A stretch of DNA of 20,093 nucleotides from Halobacteria archaeon (GTDB taxonomy: Bacteria > Pseudomonadota > Gammaproteobacteria > UBA9214), in contig JABDRC010000170.1 in the NCBI GenBank assembly GCA_013041945.1, forward strand, positions 1-20,093, read 5' to 3'. The first letter of the stretch is position 1; each line of letters starts with the position of its first letter. The notes beneath the pieces were generated by a model, which saw only the letters and a list, made by a program, of their open reading frames with translations, did not search any database and had not been told where the DNA came from. The position numbers and the translations under genes are program-made. Shown in pieces: positions 8,312 through 14,735 of the stretch.

Positions 8312-8328
8312 TGCGGCCTGCCGCAGGC
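8312..8328 (-). other. Small GC-rich inverted repeat between smg and topA
   Basis: In the 57-nt gap after smg, TGCGGC-CT-GCCGCA (8312-8325) overlaps GCCTG-CCG-CAGGC (8316-8328), giving two alternative 5-bp hairpins. No T-run follows on either strand, so it is not a classical terminator. It lies 22-38 nt before the topA start on the minus strand and could shape the topA leader. Weak evidence. Confidence 0.3.
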
Positions 8329-8347
8329 AAATTGAACAACACGGTGA

Positions 8348-8821
8348 TCAGTGAAGTCCGCGCTGGGTACTGTCGATCACCAGGTCCTCGACCAGGGCAT
8401 AGGCATCTTCACCGCCCGGCTGGTTGAACAGCACCATCAGGATGACCCACTTCATCTGGTCGAGATCGAAGTCATCGCTTTCCAGTGCCATGGCCTGTTC
8501 GATGGCGCGTTCACGGTTGGCGGGCGACAGCACACCCATTTGTTCCAGGAACAGCAGGAAGCCGCGACTCTCGGTGTCGATCCGGTTCATCTCGTCGCTC
8601 GAGTAAAGGCGCACGGAGTGTGCCGCCGGCGTGACCTGCGCGGTATCATCGTGGGCCAGGCCTTCCATCCACAGAAAGGCCCGGTCGATTTCACGACTCG
8701 GGAAGCCCGCCTGGCTGAGTTCCTGATGGACGACATCGCGGTCTGCAGCGAGGCCCTGATCGTCATCCATATAATAGTTCTCGAACAGGTACATCAACAC
8801 GTCGAAAACGTTCTCTTTCAT
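8348..8821 (-). CDS. smg: Smg family protein (DUF494)
   Basis: 157-residue protein of unknown biochemical function, the same length as E. coli Smg and co-linear with it: FDVLMYLFENYY at the N-terminus, FLWMEGL, RLYSSDEMNRID, SRGFLLFLEQMGVLS, LDQMKWVILMVLFNQPG, and a C-terminal GLH. It is predicted soluble and mainly helical, with no signal peptide or membrane segment. It lies 11 nt downstream of dprA, the same dprA-smg pair as in E. coli, which supports orthology and co-transcription. The ATG at 8821 matches the family start (MKENVFDVLM). The role is not established; only the family assignment is claimed. Confidence 0.93.
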   Translation of the reverse strand: MKENVFDVLMYLFENYYMDDDQGLAADRDVVHQELSQAGFPSREIDRAFLWMEGLAHDDTAQVTPAAHSVRLYSSDEMNRIDTESRGFLLFLEQMGVLSPANRERAIEQAMALESDDFDLDQMKWVILMVLFNQPGGEDAYALVEDLVIDSTQRGLH

Positions 8822-8832
8822 ATTAAACCCTT

Positions 8833-9954
8833 TTATTTCAGACGGATATAGTATCCACCATGGCTGGTAGCGACCTGTCCGACCATCTCAAGTTGCAGCA
8901 GCATGGAGGAAACTTCTGCCGGCGTCAATCCACTGTTTTCCACCAGCTGGTCGACGGAAATTTCATCAAATCCCATTATTTCAATAAGTTGAAGATAGTC
9001 CTGGTCCAGTTCCGGGGCTACGGCCGTTGCGGCACCGGATTCCGCCGCGCAGGCCGCGGCCAGCGGCATCAGTTCGTCGATGACATCCTGTGCGGTCTCG
9101 ACCAGTTTGGCGCCCTCCCGAATCAGGCGATGGCAGCCGCGTGCCAGGGGGTTGTGGATCGAGCCCGGGATCGCAAACACCTCGCGTCCCTGCTCGGCCG
9201 CCAGTCGCGCGGTGATCAGCGAGCCCGACCGGAGCGCGGCCTCCACGACCAGCGTGCCCAGACTCAGCCCGCTGATGATGCGGTTGCGGCGTGGAAAATT
9301 TTCCGCCAGCGGCGGCGTGCCGACAGGAAACTCGGAGACCAGTACACCGGTGGAGGCGATGGCGCGCGCCAGGTCGCGGTGAGCGGCCGGATAAACCCGG
9401 TCCAGCCCGGTCCCGGCCACGGCCACGGTAGCGCCTTCGGCGTCCAGTGCGCCCTGGTGACTGGCGGCATCGACACCCAGTGCAAGACCGCTGGTGATGA
9501 CGAGACCCGCGGCGCCGAGATGGCGGGCGAAATCGGTCGCCGTCTGCAGGCCGGACCGGGTCGGATTTCGACTGCCGACCATCGCCAGCTGCGGTTCGCC
9601 CAGCAGCTCGACCCGGCCATGTGCATACAGCAGTGGTGGCGGGTCGGGCAGTTGCCGCAACAGGGGCGGGTAAGCGTCGTCGAGACAGGTGATGATGTGA
9701 TTATCGTCGTGCTGCGACCATTCCAGGTCACGGTCCAGCGCAGCCCGATCGGGCCGGCGCACGGCATCCACCGCAGCAGATGTCAGTCCGAGCCGGTGCA
9801 ATTCACCGGCCGGGGCACGGACCGCGAGTGACGGTGAGCCGAAGGTATCCAGCAAACGGTGGAAGGTGGCGCTACCCACGCCCGGTGCGTGGAGCACCGC
9901 AAGCCAGTCAGTCAGCGATTGCTCGCCATTGCACCCTGCTGAAGCTGCCACCAT
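8833..9954 (-). CDS. dprA: DNA-processing protein DprA (Smf)
   Basis: Binds incoming single-stranded DNA and loads RecA during natural transformation; also present in non-competent Proteobacteria. 373 residues (E. coli 374). Order: N-terminal helix-hairpin-like domain about 15-75 (WLAVLHAPGVGSATFHRLL), Rossmann-type DNA-binding core about 100-300 with MVGSRNPTRSGL, ITSGLALGVDAASHQGAL, VAVAGTGLDRVYP, LVSEFPVGTPPLAENFPRRN, and VVEAALRSGSLITARLAAEQGREVFAIPG in adjoining pieces, then a C-terminal winged-helix domain about 310-373 (ISVDQLVENSGLTPAEVSSML). The ATG at 9954 gives the expected length. It follows the LysM gene after 74 nt and precedes smg by 11 nt. No competence regulator site is recognised. 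Confidence 0.95.
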   Translation of the reverse strand: MVAASAGCNGEQSLTDWLAVLHAPGVGSATFHRLLDTFGSPSLAVRAPAGELHRLGLTSAAVDAVRRPDRAALDRDLEWSQHDDNHIITCLDDAYPPLLRQLPDPPPLLYAHGRVELLGEPQLAMVGSRNPTRSGLQTATDFARHLGAAGLVITSGLALGVDAASHQGALDAEGATVAVAGTGLDRVYPAAHRDLARAIASTGVLVSEFPVGTPPLAENFPRRNRIISGLSLGTLVVEAALRSGSLITARLAAEQGREVFAIPGSIHNPLARGCHRLIREGAKLVETAQDVIDELMPLAAACAAESGAATAVAPELDQDYLQLIEIMGFDEISVDQLVENSGLTPAEVSSMLLQLEMVGQVATSHGGYYIRLK

Positions 9955-9987
9955 GCTGACTACTATACGTCAGCACGGTCCGCAACG

Positions 9988-10010
9988 TGTCATCCTGCGT
10001 CGCTATGACA
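9988..10010. repeat. Inverted repeat between LysM gene and dprA
   Basis: TGTCAT (9988-9993) and ATGACA (10005-10010) are perfect 6-bp inverted arms 11 nt apart, in the 74-nt gap upstream of dprA. No T-run follows on the minus strand. It may be a weak hairpin or a protein-binding dyad; chance is possible for arms this short. Confidence 0.25.
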
Positions 10011-10028
10011 GCAGGGATTTTTCAGATA

Positions 10029-11051
10029 TCAGGGTGAGCGAACGAAGTCGTTGATGTGGATGGCGCGGGTTGCCTTCATGACCAGGCCGAAGCTGACCTT
10101 TTCGTAGGTGCGAAAGACCATCACCAGTCCGGCATCTTCGTCCGGCAGCCTGACCGTGTCGCCATACTTGTTGCTGACGGTGTCGCGGATGACATTGCCC
10201 CTCTGGAAGATCCGCATGACATGCCCGATTTCGATACCGTCACGTTCACCGAGGTCGAGCGCCACGACATTGAACTGGCCGATCTGCGAAACACCATCCA
10301 GTACCGAGATGATATGTCCATCGGTACCCGGCGGAGAGGCGTGCGGCTGGAAGTACGCCGCGGGTTCGGAGCGGTCGGCCGGCAGCAGGCGATCGCCCAC
10401 GCGGACCTCGCGGGTGGTCTGGGTCAGCTTGATGGTGGCGGGGTCACCGAAACGCTGTACCGGGCCCGTGCCGACGAAGATCGCTTCGTAACCCAGCAGT
10501 TCATCGGTGTCGGGATCGATGTAGGCACCACCCGGTTCGAAGATGTCGAACAGGGCCACGTCTTTGCTGTCGATGCCGCGCACGTAGACACGGTCGCCGG
10601 CACCGGTAACGACATGCTCGTCCGCGCTCTGCACGACATAGGGCGCGGCTTCAAGCTCGCCATCCTGCACAACCAGCGCGCGTGAGAGGAACTGCTTGAT
10701 AGCATCCAGCGGGATCGTTGGTATGGCGTTCTCGAGGCTCTCCTCGCGAATGCGCGGAGACAGCCTGCCGTCACGGGATACCTGGATTCGCGGCTGGCCG
10801 TCGACATAGACCAGATTCAGGACATCGCCCGGGTAGATCAGGTGCGGGTTGCCGACCTGTGGATTGACATACCAGACTTCCGGCCACATCCAGGGGTCAC
10901 GCAGGAACCTCGCCGATATATCCCAGAGGGTGTCGCCACGGACGACGACATAACGATCGGGGTGATCCGGATTGAGCACGACATCTGCAGCAACCAGCGA
11001 TCCGGTGAGGAGTGCAGCCAAGAGCATTCCGAGCAGTTTCTTGATTGACAT
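10029..11051 (-). CDS. tsaP: Secreted LysM-domain protein, PA0020/TsaP-like
   Basis: 340-residue exported protein. A signal peptide (MSIKKLLGMLLAALLTGSLVAA) is followed by a single LysM peptidoglycan-binding domain at about 33-82 (YVVVRGDTLWDISARFL, then WPEVWYVNPQ, IYPGDVLNLVY), then about 250 residues without a motif I recognise by eye, rich in beta-type sequence (VVTGAGDRVYVRG, ILPLD-type turns). Length and position between dprA and def match Pseudomonas PA0020, called TsaP, a peptidoglycan-binding partner of the type IV pilus secretin. The symbol rests on synteny and the LysM domain; no pilus gene is in the window. The start is supported by AAAGGGA at 11057-11063, 5 nt upstream. It is the first gene of the minus-strand cluster and is divergent from def. 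Confidence 0.8.
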   Translation of the reverse strand: MSIKKLLGMLLAALLTGSLVAADVVLNPDHPDRYVVVRGDTLWDISARFLRDPWMWPEVWYVNPQVGNPHLIYPGDVLNLVYVDGQPRIQVSRDGRLSPRIREESLENAIPTIPLDAIKQFLSRALVVQDGELEAAPYVVQSADEHVVTGAGDRVYVRGIDSKDVALFDIFEPGGAYIDPDTDELLGYEAIFVGTGPVQRFGDPATIKLTQTTREVRVGDRLLPADRSEPAAYFQPHASPPGTDGHIISVLDGVSQIGQFNVVALDLGERDGIEIGHVMRIFQRGNVIRDTVSNKYGDTVRLPDEDAGLVMVFRTYEKVSFGLVMKATRAIHINDFVRSP

Positions 11052-11269
11052 AGGTGTCCCTTTACGTCTTGTGTGTATCGTTATCCAGCCGGTTCGCGGC
11101 GCGGGAAAACAGGCTGGAGTGGTCAGTCTACGCAGAAGCGGGTCAGTCGCGAGTTTAGCGGAAAAGCCACACAGAACAAAACCTTTTGTCGTGTTCGTGG
11201 CAACAGCAACAGCTCCGGTTGTGGTACAGTATATTTGATACTTCGAGCTCCAGTTGTGACGCCAATCAC
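11052..11269. promoter_or_regulatory. Divergent promoter region between LysM gene and def
   Basis: This 218-nt gap must carry the promoters of both arms of the cluster. Minus-strand candidate for the LysM gene: -35 TTGTTC (11174-11179) and -10 TAAACT (11152-11157) with a 16-nt spacer. Plus-strand candidate for def: an extended -10, TGG-TACAGT (11222-11230), with no clear -35. Both are imperfect matches to sigma70 consensus and are suggestions only. No operator, riboswitch or small ORF was recognised here. Confidence 0.4.
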
Positions 11270-11800
11270 ATGACCAACCTCAACATCCTGCACTTTCCCG
11301 ATCCGCGCCTGCGTAACGTCGCTCAACCTGTCGAGCAGGTGGACGACACTGTGCGCCAGCTTGTCGACGACATGTTCGAAACCATGTACGCGGCGCCCGG
11401 TATCGGCCTCGCCGCAACCCAGGTCAATGTCGCCAGGCGGATCGTTGTCATAGATATATCGGAAGAAAAGGACCAGCCTTTATGCCTTATTAACCCGGAG
11501 CTGCTCGAAGTGGACGGTATCGAGGAGATGGAGGAAGGCTGCCTGTCCGTGCCCGGTGTGTACGAGCAGGTGCAACGCGCCGAGCGGGTGAAGGTGGCCG
11601 CGCTGGATCCGACGGGCAAGCCGTTCGAAATGCAGGCGGACGGCCTGCTGGCCGTGTGCATCCAGCACGAGATCGACCACCTGGACGGCAAGCTGTTCGT
11701 CGACTACCTGTCCCAGCTGAAGCGTACGCGGATTCGCAAGAAGCTCGAGAAGGAACAGCGCCAGTCGCCGGCGGCGGCGACCGGTCACCACGTGATTTGA
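11270..11800 (+). CDS. def: Peptide deformylase
   Basis: Removes the formyl group from N-terminal formyl-methionine of nascent proteins; cytoplasmic metalloenzyme. 176 residues. All three family motifs are intact: GIGLAATQ (44-51), EGCLS (89-93) with metal ligand Cys91, and HEIDH with His133, catalytic Glu134 and His137. The start at 11270 gives MTNLNILHFPDPRLR, the usual N-terminus. The frame is open 84 nt further upstream, but that extension (Gln- and Ser-rich) has no family match. No Shine-Dalgarno is evident before 11270. The C-terminal tail is basic (KRTRIRKKLEKEQRQ). First gene of the plus-strand cluster; fmt follows after 73 nt. Confidence 0.96.
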   Translation: MTNLNILHFPDPRLRNVAQPVEQVDDTVRQLVDDMFETMYAAPGIGLAATQVNVARRIVVIDISEEKDQPLCLINPELLEVDGIEEMEEGCLSVPGVYEQVQRAERVKVAALDPTGKPFEMQADGLLAVCIQHEIDHLDGKLFVDYLSQLKRTRIRKKLEKEQRQSPAAATGHHVI

Positions 11801-11842
11801 CGCGCCACCCCGATAAATTCAATAAACATTAATAAATCAGCA

Positions 11843-11862
11843 GGTTGGGATATATTCCAACC
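11843..11862 (+). other. Hairpin just upstream of fmt
   Basis: GGTTGGGA and TTCCAACC form an 8-bp stem (one G-T pair) around a TATA loop. It ends 11 nt before the first fmt ATG, in the otherwise AT-rich def-fmt gap. No T-run follows, so it is not an intrinsic terminator. It abuts the likely ribosome-binding site (CAGG, 11869-11872) and could affect fmt translation or mark a processing site. Confidence 0.4.
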
Positions 11863-11873
11863 CGTTTCCAGGC

Positions 11874-12815
11874 ATGACCATGAAGCTCGTTTTTGCCGGT
11901 ACACCGGAGTTTTCCGTGCCCGCGCTGCAGGCCCTGCTCGCTGGTACGCATACCGTGGAGGCGGTCTATACCCAGCCTGACCGGCCGGCCGGTCGTGGCC
12001 GGCGTACGACTGCAAGCCCCGTCAAACAGCTGGCACTCGACACGGATATACCGGTCGTGCAACCGGCATCGCTCAGGGGAGATGAGGCGCAGCGGCAGCT
12101 CGCCGACTGGCAGGCCGACCTGGTGGTGGTGGTGGCCTACGGGCTGATACTGCCGCAGGCGGTGCTGGACCTGCCGCGTCTGGGCTGTATCAACGTGCAT
12201 GCCTCGCTGTTGCCCCGCTGGCGCGGCGCCGCGCCGATCCAGCGCGCCATCCTGGCCGGTGATACCGAAACCGGTGTATGCCTCATGCAAATGGAGGCCG
12301 GGCTGGATACGGGGCCGGTGCTGGCCTGCCGGAAAATCCCGATCCTGCCGGAGGATACCGGCAGCCGTCTGCATGACCGGCTGGCAGCCCTGGGCGGTGA
12401 GCTGCTCGGCGCGGAACTGGACGCGATCGCGGCAGGCAGCCTGCGGCCGCAACCCCAGGACGACGGGCTTGCTACCTATGCGCATAAGCTGGACAAGCGC
12501 GAGGCACGTCTCGACTGGGACGAGGATGCCGGGTTGCTGGCCCGCAAGATCCGCGCCTTCAACGCGTGGCCGGTGGCAGAAACACGCCTGGATGACCGGC
12601 AGTTGCGCATCTGGGAGGCGCGGGCGGAAGACACCGCTGCCACGGCGCCGCCGGGCACGGTCCTGTCGGCCGGCCGCGATGGCATACGGGTGGCTTGCGG
12701 CAGGGGTGTATTGTGCATCCTGTCCCTGCAGTTGCCCGGAGCCCGGCCGGTCACGTCCGCGGATTTCGTTAACGCGCACCGCATCACGGGCATGCGTCTT
12801 GGCGCCACGCGCTAG
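11874..12815 (+). CDS. fmt: Methionyl-tRNA formyltransferase
   Basis: Formylates the amino group of initiator methionyl-tRNA using 10-formyltetrahydrofolate; cytoplasmic, paired with Def in the initiator formylation cycle. 313 residues (E. coli 315). The N-terminal formyltransferase fold has VFAGTPEFSVPAL, the YTQPDRPAGRG substrate loop, VVVAYGLILP, and the catalytic segment INVHASLLPRWRGAAPIQ (Asn and His) with MEAGLDTGPVL providing the Asp. The C-terminal OB-like domain starts about residue 205 (ATYAHKLDKREARLDW). Two ATGs lie 6 nt apart (11874 and 11880); the second gives MKLVFAG, closer to relatives, and has AGG about 8 nt upstream, so it is an equally good start. rsmB begins 31 nt after the stop. 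Confidence 0.96.
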   Translation: MTMKLVFAGTPEFSVPALQALLAGTHTVEAVYTQPDRPAGRGRRTTASPVKQLALDTDIPVVQPASLRGDEAQRQLADWQADLVVVVAYGLILPQAVLDLPRLGCINVHASLLPRWRGAAPIQRAILAGDTETGVCLMQMEAGLDTGPVLACRKIPILPEDTGSRLHDRLAALGGELLGAELDAIAAGSLRPQPQDDGLATYAHKLDKREARLDWDEDAGLLARKIRAFNAWPVAETRLDDRQLRIWEARAEDTAATAPPGTVLSAGRDGIRVACGRGVLCILSLQLPGARPVTSADFVNAHRITGMRLGATR

Positions 12816-12846
12816 AGCGCCTGCACGGGTGCGTGCCGGTACGGTC

Positions 12847-14151
12847 ATGACGGAGGATGTGCGCGCCCTCGCCGCGGGCGTCCTGTTGCAGGTGCTGGGC
12901 CACGGCCGATCGCTGGATCAGGTGCTGCCGGAGGCGCAGGCATCCATCGCGGATGCGCGCAACGGCGCCCTCCTGCAGGAGCTGTGTTACGGGACAATTC
13001 GCTGGTATTACCGGCTCGATGCGATCCTTCGGCAGCTGCTGGACAGGCCGCTCAAATCGCGCGATGCGGATATTCGCTGCCTGCTGCTGATCGGCCTGTA
13101 CCAGCTCGACCGGCTGGCCCTGCCGCAGCGCGTGGCCGTCCATACCACCGTCCAGGCGGCACGCGCGCTCGACAAGGACTGGGCACGCGGGCTGGTCAAC
13201 GCCATCCTGCGCAATTTCCAGCGCCGCCACGAAAGTCTGCTGCCGACAGCATGCGACGCCCCGGAGGCGCTGCATGCACACCCGTCCTGGCTGATTGAAA
13301 GGCTGCGTACGGACTGGCCGGATGAGTGGGCGGTGATTCTCGCCGCGAACAACGCCCGCCCGCCCCTCACGTTGCGGATCAACCGGCAGCGGCTGACGCG
13401 GAATGAATACATGGAACGGTTGTCAGAACATGCACTGTCCGCCGCGTCCGTCCCGCATGCACCGCAGGCCGTGTGCCTGGACAAGCCGGTCGCGGTGAGT
13501 GCGCTGCCCGGATTTGCGTGCGGCGACGTGTCAGTGCAGGATGCCGCCGCCCAGCTGGCTGCGGGCCTGCTGGATCTCGCGCCCGGGCAGCGCGTGCTCG
13601 ACGCCTGTGCCGCGCCGGGTGGCAAAACATCGCATATCCTCGAGACTGAACCGGCCGTACAGCTCACGGCCGTGGATATCGATGCGGCGCGTTTGCGGCG
13701 TGTCGCCTCGAACCTGACGCGACTCACACTGCAGGCGGACCTCGTCGAAGGTGATGCCGGCGCACCGGGTGACTGGTGGGACGGACGTCACTACCAGCGT
13801 ATCCTGCTGGACGTACCGTGTTCCGGCACCGGCGTGATACGCCGGCATCCGGACATCAAATTGTTGCGACGTGCGGGTGATATCGATGCGCTTGCCGGGA
13901 AACAGGCCGCGATACTTGACGCCTTGTGGCCCTTGCTGGCGCCAGGCGGTATGCTTCTCTACAGCACCTGCTCGGTGCTGAAGGCGGAGAATAGCGGGCA
14001 GATCGGGAACTTTCTTGCGCGTCACGGTAGTGCCGCAGAAGTCACTATCGGTGCAGCCTGGGGGCATGGCTGTACGCATGGCAGACAGATTTTTCCCGGT
14101 GAGAACCGGATGGACGGATTTTATTTCGCATGTGTACGCAAAAACAGCTGA
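12847..14151 (+). CDS. rsmB: 16S rRNA (cytosine(967)-C5)-methyltransferase
   Basis: SAM-dependent methyltransferase that makes m5C967 in 16S rRNA. 434 residues (E. coli RsmB 429). The N-terminal NusB-like RNA-binding domain, about 1-135, has ALLQELCYGTIRWYYRLD, LLIGLYQLDRL and NAILRNFQRR. The methyltransferase domain has DACAAPGGKTSHI (SAM), the VDIDAARL acid, PCSGTGVIRRHPDIK with Cys325, and YSTCSVLKAEN with catalytic Cys375. The ATG at 12847 is chosen (MTEDVRALAAGVLLQVL); an in-frame GTG at 12829 is the alternative. The frame stays open far upstream through fmt, but that is fmt shadow. fmt-rsmB is the standard gammaproteobacterial order, and the stop lies 5 nt before the DUF4390 gene. Confidence 0.95.
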   Translation: MTEDVRALAAGVLLQVLGHGRSLDQVLPEAQASIADARNGALLQELCYGTIRWYYRLDAILRQLLDRPLKSRDADIRCLLLIGLYQLDRLALPQRVAVHTTVQAARALDKDWARGLVNAILRNFQRRHESLLPTACDAPEALHAHPSWLIERLRTDWPDEWAVILAANNARPPLTLRINRQRLTRNEYMERLSEHALSAASVPHAPQAVCLDKPVAVSALPGFACGDVSVQDAAAQLAAGLLDLAPGQRVLDACAAPGGKTSHILETEPAVQLTAVDIDAARLRRVASNLTRLTLQADLVEGDAGAPGDWWDGRHYQRILLDVPCSGTGVIRRHPDIKLLRRAGDIDALAGKQAAILDALWPLLAPGGMLLYSTCSVLKAENSGQIGNFLARHGSAAEVTIGAAWGHGCTHGRQIFPGENRMDGFYFACVRKNS

Positions 14152-14156
14152 CGGGC

Positions 14157-14735
14157 ATGTCACTGCACAGCCTGCTGCGCGCAGTGGGCGTTGCACTTTT
14201 TTTTGTTGCACAGGTCACCGTTTCATCCGCCCTGCAGGCCGGCGAGGCCGGTCAGTTCAGTGTTCGGGACGCACACGTATGGCATGACGAGCACGGCTGG
14301 TTTCTGGACGCGCAGTGCGACATAGGCCTGAGCAGCGGCGCCCGTGAAGCGCTGGAAAACGGTGTCCCGCTGGTGTTCGAGTTGCGTGCACAGATCGTCA
14401 AGACCCATGCCTGGCTGTGGGATGTGGTTGAGTATGAGCGCATACAGCAGCGTCATCTCCAGTATCATGCGCTCAGCCGCAGCTACCTGGTCAGGGACAT
14501 GGGGTCCGGCAGGCAGGGTGTCTACAGTCGTCTGGATGATGCGCTGTATGCCGCCGGTCTCATCGACAGCCTGTTGCTGACCGGCGAATCGCTCGACCGG
14601 GATCGCAACTATATTGTTCGCCTGCGCGGCAGCCATGACATCGAGTCGCTGCCGACGCCGGTGCGCCTGCTTGCCTACGTGTCTTCGGAGTGGGACATGA
14701 ACAGCCAGTGGTTTACATGGCCGCTGGCACAGTAA
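14157..14735 (+). CDS. DUF4390 family exported protein
   Basis: Protein of unknown function, 192 residues from the ATG at 14157. It has a signal peptide or anchor (LLRAVGVALFFVAQVTVSSALQ, cleavage near ALQAGEA) and a periplasmic body that looks like a single beta-rich domain: FSVRDAHVWHDEHGWFLDAQ, LENGVPLVFELRAQIVK, YHALSRSYLVRD, RLLAYVSSEWDMNSQWFTWPL. This pattern and the place directly before ntrY fit DUF4390 proteins of Gammaproteobacteria and Betaproteobacteria. An in-frame ATG at 14130 would overlap rsmB by 22 nt and weaken the signal peptide, so 14157 is preferred. It overlaps ntrY by 19 nt or more, so co-translation with the sensor kinase is likely. A link to NtrY signalling is only suggested by position. 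Confidence 0.8.
   Translation: MSLHSLLRAVGVALFFVAQVTVSSALQAGEAGQFSVRDAHVWHDEHGWFLDAQCDIGLSSGAREALENGVPLVFELRAQIVKTHAWLWDVVEYERIQQRHLQYHALSRSYLVRDMGSGRQGVYSRLDDALYAAGLIDSLLLTGESLDRDRNYIVRLRGSHDIESLPTPVRLLAYVSSEWDMNSQWFTWPLAQ

Noticed and set aside
8860..9831. Plus-strand open frame of 323 codons antisense to dprA
   Set aside because: Shadow of dprA; low-complexity Gly/Arg/Gln-rich translation without domain features.
11186..11269. Upstream extension of def to an ATG at 11186
   Set aside because: The 28 added residues are Gln/Ser-rich with no deformylase similarity; deformylases begin close to NILHFPDPRLR.
12121..12135. GGT/GTG triplet run inside fmt
   Set aside because: Five valine codons in a row in a conserved beta strand of the formyltransferase fold; a coding effect, not a repeat element.
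12199..12846. Long N-terminal extension of rsmB overlapping fmt
   Set aside because: The frame is open, but the translation is Arg/Trp/Cys-rich shadow of fmt; the RsmB family starts at about 12847.
11829..12848. Minus-strand open frame of 339 codons antisense to fmt
   Set aside because: Shadow of fmt, rich in Arg/Gln/His with no family resemblance.
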